Below, piece by piece: positions 1-7,600 of a stretch of 64,000 nt of DNA (positions within the stretch are counted from its first letter, which is position 1; the number at the start of each line of letters is the position of its first letter). Origin of the DNA: Sphingopyxis chilensis. GTDB lineage: Bacteria; Pseudomonadota; Alphaproteobacteria; Sphingomonadales; Sphingomonadaceae. A program made the position numbers and the translations under genes. Location of the stretch: NCBI RefSeq assembly GCF_035930445.1, contig NZ_CP142394.1:3815501-3879500 (forward strand), in the 5' to 3' direction. The notes under the pieces were generated by a model. The model was not told where the DNA came from, searched no databases, and saw only the letters and a list, made by a program, of their open reading frames with translations.

Positions 1-1
1 G

Positions 2-349
2 CTGGTGACTCCCGCCGACCTGCTCTCGGCGATCGCGGGCGAATTTGCGTCGGACCAGGACATCGGCAGCGAGCCTTTCGTCGTTGAACGCGACGACGGC
101 AGCCTGCTGATCGCCGGATCGATGCCCGCCGACCAGATGGCCGAGCGGCTTGGCATCGAGCTGGGCGAGGATCGCGACTACGCGACCGCTGCGGGCCATG
201 TTCTCGCGATCCTGAAGCATCTGCCGACCGAAGGCGAGAAGTTCACCGACAGGGGTTGGCGTTTCGAGATCATCGACATGGACGGGCGCAAGATCGACAA
301 GCTGCTCGTCACCGAGATCAGCAAACCGAAGGACGAAGGCTCGGGGTAA
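2..349 (+). CDS. Hemolysin/CorC-family CBS transporter-associated protein, 3' end only
   Basis: The reading frame is open from the left edge and ends at a TAA at 347-349, so only the C-terminal part (about 115 residues) is present. The visible part matches the CorC_HlyC transporter-associated domain that closes UPF0053/TlyC-type proteins: it opens with VTPADLLSAIAGEF, the usual link from the CBS pair into this domain, and continues with DDGSLLIAGSMPADQMAERLG and GDRGWRFEI-like beta strands (here TDRGWRFEIIDMDGRKID). Family members are membrane or cytosolic proteins linked to Mg2+/Co2+ handling. The membrane DUF21 and CBS domains, if present, lie outside the window, so the full-length subtype cannot be told. 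The GTG at position 5 is an internal valine rather than a real start. Confidence 0.8.
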   Translation: MVTPADLLSAIAGEFASDQDIGSEPFVVERDDGSLLIAGSMPADQMAERLGIELGEDRDYATAAGHVLAILKHLPTEGEKFTDRGWRFEIIDMDGRKIDKLLVTEISKPKDEGSG

Positions 350-524
350 GTCCGGCTCTAAGCCATAATGGACCCGCCCGGGGGACCGGGCCGTTGCTTC
401 GGGCGCATGGAAGAAACAGCGCTGCGCGGTCGGCAGCCAGCCGCGGCCGCGTTGGCGCTGCTGCCGAACGGGCAAGGCGAGGGGATTACCGGCTTTGGGG
501 TGGGGAAATGCGGTTCCTCTCTTT

Positions 525-607
525 CCGTTCGTGCCGAGCGAAGTCGAGACACCCATCGACGCGACGCATAGCCCGAGGGGCATCTCGACTTCGCTCGATG
601 CGAACGG
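525..607. repeat. Palindromic intergenic repeat, family A copy 1
   Basis: The element begins CCGTTCG and ends CGAACGG. Its arms both contain GAGCGAAGTCGAGA (the right arm in reverse complement), giving an imperfect inverted repeat of about 30 bases around a short centre. A second copy with the same arms is at 33324-33403, which shows that this is a dispersed repeat and not a chance hairpin. It resembles the REP/MITE-like elements common in Sphingomonadales. It has no coding capacity. Confidence 0.75.
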
Positions 608-673
608 AGTTGGGAGGCTGATATCAGCATTCGGTCGGGAAGCTGCCGCGGTGCATGATTGCAGCGCGAAGAA

Positions 674-697
674 GAAAGGGGGCCGAAGCCCCCTTTC
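674..697 (-). terminator. Rho-independent-type terminator of the APC permease gene
   Basis: A perfect 10-bp stem (GAAAGGGGGC with its complement) encloses a 4-base loop. Read on the minus strand the loop is TTCG, a very stable tetraloop, and it is followed by TTCTTC. It sits 20 bases beyond the stop codon of the leftward permease gene and could also stop rightward transcripts. Confidence 0.75.
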
Positions 698-716
698 CCT
701 ATGATCGTCCGAACCG

Positions 717-2273
717 TCAGTTGAACGAGGGTGCCGGCGGAACCGGCGGCGGCGGCGCGTCGCTGTCGTCCTCGTGAACCTCGATGATGCCGCGACCGAC
801 GTGGCTCTTGCGATAGCCATAGAGGAAATAGAGCACGAGGCCGATGGCGCCCCATACCGGCAGAACCATCTTCGCGTCGAAGGGCAGATTCATGTAAAGG
901 CCGAGCGTGCCGAGGACGGCGAGCGGTGCGACGACCCAGATGAGCGGCGTACGGAACGGCCGATGGCGACCCGGATCCTTGATGCGCAGGATCAGCACCG
1001 CGATCGCCACCATGAAGAAGGCGAAGAGCGTCCCCGAGTTCGAAATGTCGGCAAGCTTGCCGACGGGCAGGAAGGCGGCGAAACAAGCGACGGCAACGCC
1101 GGTGATCATCGTCACGATGTGCGGAGTCTTCCACTTCGGATGGATCGTCGCGAGCTTTTCGGGCAGCAAACCGTCGCGCGCCATCACGAAGAAGATGCGC
1201 GTCTGACCGAACAGCATGATCAGGATCACCGACGGCAGCGCCAGGAAGGCGGCAATGCCGATCGCATTGCCGATCGCGGGATAGCCGACTTGGCGCAGCA
1301 CGTGCGCCAAGGCTTCACGCGAACAGACCAGGGGCTCCTGACCCATGGCGGCGAGCGAGGCGCAGCGTTCCGCGAGCGCCGTCGAACCGGGCGAGAGGAT
1401 CTCGCCGGCGGCTCCGTTTACCGGCTGGGCGCCCATCGTACCGATCGCGCCGGCGGCGACGAGGAGATAGAAGATGGTGCAGATACCGAGCGAGGCGATG
1501 AGCCCGATCGGCACGTTGCGTTGCGGATTCTTGGTTTCTTCGGCGGCGGTCGAAACCGCGTCAAAGCCGACGTAAGCGAAAAAGATCGAGGCGGCCGCGC
1601 CGACCGCGCCGAGTCCCGCCGTCTGGCCGAACCAGCCATTGGGCATGAAAGGATCGAAATTCTGGCCCTTCATCATGGGCAGCGTCAGGACGATGAACAA
1701 GGTCAGCGCGGTGACCTTGATGACCACGAGAACCGCATTCACGCGGGCGCTTTCGGTCGTACCGATCATCAGCAGCCAGGTAACCAGCAACGCGATGACC
1801 AGCGCCGGCAGGTTGACTATGCCGCCCGCATAGGGCCCGACGGTCAACTCCATCGGCAAGTCAATACCTGCGTTCGCGAGCAATCCGACGAAATAGCCCG
1901 ACCAGCCGACCGACACCGCCGAAGCGGCGACCGCATATTCGAGGATCAACGCCCAGCCGACCGTCCAGGCGAGCAATTCACCCATCACGGCATAGGTATA
2001 AGTATAGGCGCTACCCGAAACCGGCACCATCGAGGCCAGCTCCGAATAGCAGAGCGCCGCGACGACGCAGACGAGCCCCGCGATCACGAAGCTCCACATC
2101 ATGCCCGGGCCTGCCTTTTGAGCAGCTTCGGCGGTCAGGACGAAGATGCCGGTGCCGATGATGGCGCCGATGCCCAGCATGGTGAGCTGGAAGGCACCGA
2201 GTGTTCGATGAAGCGACTTTTTCTCGGCAGTGGCCAAGATGGCGTCGAGTGATTTGACGCGGCCAAATATCAT
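717..2273 (-). CDS. APC-superfamily amino acid permease
   Basis: This 518-residue integral membrane protein belongs to the amino acid-polyamine-organocation family and most resembles the cationic-amino-acid/YfnA group of proton-coupled importers. The N-terminus carries LGAFQLTMLGIGAIIGTGIF, the glycine-rich first transmembrane signature that binds the substrate backbone, followed by GLVCVVAALCYSELASMVP and SGSAYTYTYAVMGE of the second and third helices. About twelve hydrophobic segments can be traced. The ATG at 2273 is preceded by AGGGGA at a suitable distance. The C-terminal tail is acidic and proline-rich (residues about 495-518) and probably cytoplasmic. The exact substrate cannot be read from sequence. 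A strong hairpin follows the gene. Confidence 0.9.
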   Translation of the reverse strand: MIFGRVKSLDAILATAEKKSLHRTLGAFQLTMLGIGAIIGTGIFVLTAEAAQKAGPGMMWSFVIAGLVCVVAALCYSELASMVPVSGSAYTYTYAVMGELLAWTVGWALILEYAVAASAVSVGWSGYFVGLLANAGIDLPMELTVGPYAGGIVNLPALVIALLVTWLLMIGTTESARVNAVLVVIKVTALTLFIVLTLPMMKGQNFDPFMPNGWFGQTAGLGAVGAAASIFFAYVGFDAVSTAAEETKNPQRNVPIGLIASLGICTIFYLLVAAGAIGTMGAQPVNGAAGEILSPGSTALAERCASLAAMGQEPLVCSREALAHVLRQVGYPAIGNAIGIAAFLALPSVILIMLFGQTRIFFVMARDGLLPEKLATIHPKWKTPHIVTMITGVAVACFAAFLPVGKLADISNSGTLFAFFMVAIAVLILRIKDPGRHRPFRTPLIWVVAPLAVLGTLGLYMNLPFDAKMVLPVWGAIGLVLYFLYGYRKSHVGRGIIEVHEDDSDAPPPPVPPAPSFN

Positions 2274-2376
2274 GTAGATGTCCCCTTTGGGGCCCGGTGC
2301 GGGCCCGTCTCCTGGCGGGGCAGACTAGCCGCTCTACACGTCAGCGCAACTTAATTTCAGACATGTGACACGCACT

Positions 2377-4518
2377 TTATCGCACGGTGAAGCGGACCCG
2401 ATCGATCATCCGCCCGCCCGGGTCGACGAGCGCGAGCATATGGATGCCGGGACGCGGCAATATCTGCTGTCCCGCATCGGCATCGCCCAGCAATGTCTTG
2501 TCGAGAATCAACCGGTAGCCCGCAACGTCGCCGCTGACCGCGACCGCGAGCCGCTGGCGGTTCAATGGAATGTCGGGGTCAAGCGCATAGACACTGCCGC
2601 TGACCGGGCTGGTGATGCGTGGACGGCGCGCGACGTGGGGCGCCGCGGCCATTTCGGTTTGCGCAGTGCCGGCGAGAAAATATTCGCGGCGTGGCGGTTC
2701 GCGAGTGCCTGGAAGGGTGATCTGGCGCGCTTCGACGCCTTCGGGCATCGTCGGCGGCTTGCCGGGATGGCCGGCGTGGAGGGCGAGCATCACGTCGCGC
2801 CACACGGGAGCGGCGCCCGAGGTGCCCGAGACGGCGCGCATCGAATCGCCCTCGAGATTACCGACCCACACCGCGACGGTGAAGCGGTCGGTGAAGCCGA
2901 CGCACCAATTGTCGCGCATGCCTTTCGAGGTGCCGGTCTTGGCGGCCGCCCAAAAGGGGAGGCGGAGCGCGCTGTCGGCGCCGAAGGCGTCGGCGCGGGC
3001 CGAGGCGTCGGCGAGGATGTCGCCGACGATGAAGGCGGCAGCGGGGTTGACGATCTGGCGCGCAACTTCTCGATCGTTGCGCACATCGAGGAAGTGGACT
3101 TGTGACCACTTGCCCATATTCGCTAATGTTCTGAAGGCGTTGGCTTGTTCTACGAGCGAAACTTCGGCGGAGCCCAGCGCCAGCGAGAATCCGTAATATT
3201 CGCCGTCCTCGACGAGGCCGTGGTAGCCGAGCGCCCAGAGGCGGTCGCGGAATTGCTGGACGTCGTCGATGACGAGGGCGCGGACGGCGGGGACGTTGAG
3301 CGAGCTGGCAAGTGCGTGGCGGACGCTGACCGGGCCCTTGAAGCTGTGGTCGTAGTTTTTGGGCACGTACAGTCCCGAGGCGGTGTCGAGCTGGACCGGG
3401 CTGTCGTCGAGGATCGAGGCGGCGGTGAGCCAGCCATGTTCGATCACTTGCGCATAGAGATGCGGTTTCAGCGTCGATCCCGCCTGCCGCCGGGCGTTGG
3501 CGCCGTCGACCGACGCGGCGGTCGATTTGAGGCCGACCCCGCCGACATAGGCGAGCACCTCACCGGTGGCATTGTCGAGCACGACGACCGCGCCGTCGCG
3601 GACGCGGTCGGCGCCGAGCCCGGCGAGTTGGCGGCGCAGCGCGACGATCGCCGCAGTCTGGATACGGCGGTCGATGGTGGTGGTGACGCGCTTGCCCGGC
3701 TTGTCGAGCAGGCGGACGGCGAGGTGGGGGGCGAGCGCGGGATCGAAGCGCGCGGCATGTTCGCCCGAAACGAGCGTCGCGGCGGCGGCGCGGATCGCGG
3801 CGCAATCCTTGGTTTGGGCGATGCGGCAGGCACGGCGGCCGAGCACTTCGGCGCTGGCGGCGGGGTTGGGGAGCAGGCCGGCGAAGAGCGCGGCGTCGGT
3901 GCGGGTCATTTCGGCGGGCTTCTTGCCGAACAGGCTTTGCGCGCCCGCGCCGATGCCCTGCGCCTCCCCGCGTAGCGGGAGGAGGTTGAAATAGGCCTCG
4001 AGCATTTCGTCGTGCGACCAGTTTGCCGCGAGCGCCTGTCCGGCGCGCATCTGGCGGAGCTTGGTGCGCCAGTCGCGTTTTCCCGGCTGCGCGAGGCCGG
4101 GGTCGAGGAAGGCGGCGAGCTGCATCGGCAGCGTCGAGGCGCCGCGCGAACGGTCGCCGGTCCGCCCCATCGTCAGGCGCGCGCGGATCGCGCTGGCGAC
4201 CGCGAGCCAGTCGACCCCGCCGTGCGACCAGAAACGCCGGTCCTCGCTTTGCACGACGGCGGTGCGGACGGCGGGGCTGATGTCGTTGAGCGGCACCCAG
4301 GCGAGGCGGCGGCGTTCGAAATTGACGCGTTCGCTGTCGAGCAGCTGGCCGTCGCGATCGGTGAGCCAGGCTTCGCTTGGCTGCCATTCGGCGCGGACGG
4401 TGGCGTAGTCGGGCATCGCCGGTGGGCGGGTGAGAAGGTGGGCGATGGTGACGAGGATGAGCAGGGTGAGGGCGAGCCAGGCGAGAATGTCGCGCCAGCG
4501 GGATTTGCGGAGAGTCAT
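2377..4518 (-). CDS. pbpC: Penicillin-binding protein 1C (peptidoglycan glycosyltransferase/transpeptidase)
   Basis: The 713-residue protein has an N-terminal membrane anchor (about residues 11-30), then a GT51 glycosyltransferase domain with EDRRFWSHGGVDW and GASTLPMQL, and a penicillin-binding transpeptidase domain with the three active-site motifs STLK (nucleophile serine, in AGSTLKPHLY), SLN (SSLNVPAVRA) and KTGT (AAKTGTSKGMRD). The last ~95 residues match the PBP1C-specific C-terminal domain. It would polymerise glycan strands in the periplasm. It lies directly downstream of a giant alpha-2-macroglobulin gene in the same direction, the same pairing as yfhM-pbpC in enterobacteria, where the two are thought to act together in envelope repair and defence. 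A 134-bp palindromic repeat sits between the two genes. Confidence 0.95.
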   Translation of the reverse strand: MTLRKSRWRDILAWLALTLLILVTIAHLLTRPPAMPDYATVRAEWQPSEAWLTDRDGQLLDSERVNFERRRLAWVPLNDISPAVRTAVVQSEDRRFWSHGGVDWLAVASAIRARLTMGRTGDRSRGASTLPMQLAAFLDPGLAQPGKRDWRTKLRQMRAGQALAANWSHDEMLEAYFNLLPLRGEAQGIGAGAQSLFGKKPAEMTRTDAALFAGLLPNPAASAEVLGRRACRIAQTKDCAAIRAAAATLVSGEHAARFDPALAPHLAVRLLDKPGKRVTTTIDRRIQTAAIVALRRQLAGLGADRVRDGAVVVLDNATGEVLAYVGGVGLKSTAASVDGANARRQAGSTLKPHLYAQVIEHGWLTAASILDDSPVQLDTASGLYVPKNYDHSFKGPVSVRHALASSLNVPAVRALVIDDVQQFRDRLWALGYHGLVEDGEYYGFSLALGSAEVSLVEQANAFRTLANMGKWSQVHFLDVRNDREVARQIVNPAAAFIVGDILADASARADAFGADSALRLPFWAAAKTGTSKGMRDNWCVGFTDRFTVAVWVGNLEGDSMRAVSGTSGAAPVWRDVMLALHAGHPGKPPTMPEGVEARQITLPGTREPPRREYFLAGTAQTEMAAAPHVARRPRITSPVSGSVYALDPDIPLNRQRLAVAVSGDVAGYRLILDKTLLGDADAGQQILPRPGIHMLALVDPGGRMIDRVRFTVR

Positions 4519-4536
4519 TGATCGTGATGCCTAAAC

Positions 4537-4670
4537 GATCCTCCCCGTGCCGAAGGCATGGGGAGGGGGACCATCCGCAGGATGGTGGAGGGGTTGCGGC
4601 GGTGGCGCCATAACCCCTCCGTCAGCGCTTCGCGCTGCCACCTCCCCATCGCTTCGCGACGGGGAGGATC
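4537..4670. repeat. 134-bp inverted-repeat element between the A2M gene and pbpC
   Basis: The element has perfect 12-bp terminal inverted repeats (GATCCTCCCCGT at 4537-4548 and its complement at 4659-4670) and further nested palindromes inside (ACCATCC...GGATGGT, and AACCCCTCC with its complement). It has no coding capacity. It fits a MITE or compound REP element. Because it lies inside a probable transcription unit, the folded RNA could affect message decay or how much pbpC is made. Confidence 0.7.
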
Positions 4671-4691
4671 TGGTTCGTCCGCAGCTCGTCA

Positions 4692-7600
4692 TCACTGCCC
4701 GACACTCGCCACCGTCAGCGGGGCGTTCGGCCATTGGCCGCGGATCGCGGGCGAATACATCGCCTCGACGCGCGTCGGCGGCAGGGTGAAGCGGCCCGAG
4801 CCGTTCAATCGCACGACATATTCGACCGCGTGGGTGCCCGCGGGCATCCAGCCGAAATAGCCGCGCCAGCTGTCCTTGCCGCGTTCGACATAGCTTGGCT
4901 GCGCGCCCGATCCGCTCGCTTGGTCGGCGAGCATTTCGGACTGGCCGCCAAGGTTGCCGACGATCGTCGCGCCGGGGGCGATCGGGTCGTTGATCACGAC
5001 CCACGTCCGGCCGGCGGCCGCGACGACCTCGATCCGTATCTTGATCACGTCGCCGCGCGTCAGCCGGTCCTTGTTCGCCGCCTTGACGATGCTGACCGAG
5101 CGCTTGATCCTGTAGCCGGCGTTGAGAGGTTCCTTGAGCGGGACCGCGGCCTTGACGCTGACGGTCGCCCATGGCGTGCCGGTGCCTTCATGCTTCAGGC
5201 TCATCGTTGCAGCGTTCAGCGCGACACGAAGCGGCGAGACGGGTTCGGTGGGAAGCGGCCAGCTTTGCGAGGCGGTGGCGCCGGCAAGGCCGATGGTAGT
5301 GACGCCGGTGATCGCGTTCGCCGGATACAGCTCGGCGAAGCGGCGGACGGTCACCGCGCCCCATGCGTTGGCGGGGGTGGTGTCCCAATGGCCGCGGCGC
5401 TGGCGCTGCGCGACGCCGACCATCAGCTTGCCCGCGTCATCTTCCCAGCCCTTGCGGCCGAGCACGGCTTCCAACGCCTTGATCGCCATTTCGTCGCCGC
5501 TGGTCATCATCCACCATGGCGCTTTCGCATCGTCGACAAGGTCGAGGCGCGTGCCTTCGTAGACGAGGCGCTTGCGCAGCTCGGCCTCGGCCGCTGTGCG
5601 CAGCGCGGGGGCACCCCGGACATTCGGCGTGCGTTCGATCGCGACGAGCCAGTCGGCGAGCGTGCCGGTCGCCATGTCGATCGGGGCGACGTCGATCGCC
5701 GACACCAGCTGCGCGCTCGACGCATTGTTGCGCGCGAGCGCCGCGAGCGCCGCGATGCGGACGGGGCGGATATCCCAGGGGCCATAGCCTTTGCGCGTTA
5801 GCCGTCCTTCGACGACCGCCTGCAACGCCTTGACCATCTTCGCTTTCGACGCCTCGGGGATCGCGAAGCCGTTTGCCGCGGTCACGCTCAGCACATAGGC
5901 GGTAAGCTCGATCGACCCTTCCATCCGCTCATTGGGCCAATAGCGGAGCAGCCCGTCACTATCGAGATAGGTCGGCATCGCGCCCGCGAGCGCCTGCCAG
6001 CCCCCGAGATCGCCGAGCGCGATCGCGCGCGAGGTCGATTGTTCGAAGCAATTATACGGATAGGCGCTCATATAATCGCGCACCCCCGACAAGGGCGGCG
6101 CGAGCGTGCCCGCGAGCGCGACGTCGACATAGCCGCCGGGCAGCGCGCCCGCCGGGATCGCGATCGGCAGCGTCGTGTTCGGGCCGACGCGGAACAGACT
6201 GGCGGCCCAGGTTTCGACCGGGATCGCGGGTTCGACCTGCTGCTGGAAGACGAGCCGGTCGCGCTGCTTGCCGCCCTTGGTGACCGCCTCGACCGTCCAT
6301 TCGATCGGGCCAGTTTGTTCGGGCGCGGTCATCGACCAGCTGATCGGCACCGCGCCGCCCGCGGGGATCGTGACGGTGAGCGGCGGCGCGGTCGCGACGG
6401 CGGGCGACAGCGTCGGGGTCGCGGTGACCTCCATTGGCTTGTCGGTGCCGTTGCGCAGCGTGAAGCGCGCGTCATAGGTGTCGCCGGTGCGGACCAGTTC
6501 GGGCATGCCGGCAAAGACGCCGAGATCCTGCACGGTGCGGACGGTCGTTTCGCCGGTGCCGAAAAATTGCGATCCGTCGGTCGCGATCGCGACGAGGCGG
6601 AAGCCCGAGAGATTGTCGCTGAGCGGCACGTCGACCGTCGCGCGGCCCTTCGCATCGAGCGGGACGTTACCCTTCCACAGCAGGACCGGACGGAAATCTT
6701 CGCGGGTCAGACCCGACAGGTCACCGCCGCCGCCGCCGCCGGGTTCGAGCGCCTTGCGGCCATAATGGCGTTTGCCCACCACCTGCATCTGCGCGGTCGA
6801 GGTGAGCACGTCGAGCGTGCGTTCGCCCATCATCGCGTTCAGCACTTCCCAGCTTTCGTTGGGGGCGAGCTGGAGCAAGGCCTCGTCGACCGCGGCGAAG
6901 GCGACGTCGGCGTTCTTCGGCGCCTTGCCGCCGGGCGTCTTGACCTCGATCGCGACCTTCGCGGTTTCGCGGACCGAATATTTTTCCTTGTCGGCTTTCA
7001 CCTTGACGCCGAGCTGATGGCCCTCCCAGCCGACCTTGATGCGCGCGATGCCCATGCGGTAGGCGGGCTTGGCAAGGTCGACCAGCGCGGTCGGCGGGGC
7101 GCCTTCGCTATTCTCGATTCTAAAGCCGGCCGCGCGCTTCAGCTTGCGGAACCAGCTTTCGCCGCCGGTGACGCGGCCACGCACCGCCATCACCGAGACA
7201 TAGACGTCGGGGGCGTAGGTCGCGGGCAGCTTGACCTTGACGACGGGGTTGGTGCCTTTCAGCGGCACGACAAAGCTCGACAAGACGCCCTCGCGCTCGA
7301 CGGTGACGAGCGCAGTCGCTTCGCGGAAGGGCATGCGGACCTGGAATTTCGCGGTGTCGCCCGCCGCATAGCGCGGCTGTTCGGCGATCACGTCCATACG
7401 ATCGCCGTTGTCGCCGCCGAACCACCAGTCGTCGTCGCCCGCGAGCCAGACCGAGCGCACCGCGCGCGCTTCGTTGCCGTCGGCATCGACCGTCGTCGCA
7501 ACGACCGTCACTTCGCCCGAAATGCCAGGCGCCATCGCGCAGCTCGCGCGGCCGAGCCGGTCGGTCGTCGCGCTGCACGTCGCATCGAGGCGCGTCGTAC

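Larger units (their letters stand above)
350..716. other. Intergenic region between convergent genes
   Basis: No convincing gene lies in these 367 bases. The region holds a short palindromic repeat (525-607) that recurs at 33324-33403, and a strong hairpin at 674-697 just downstream of the leftward permease gene. Small open frames here have no ribosome binding site or recognisable product. Confidence 0.6.
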
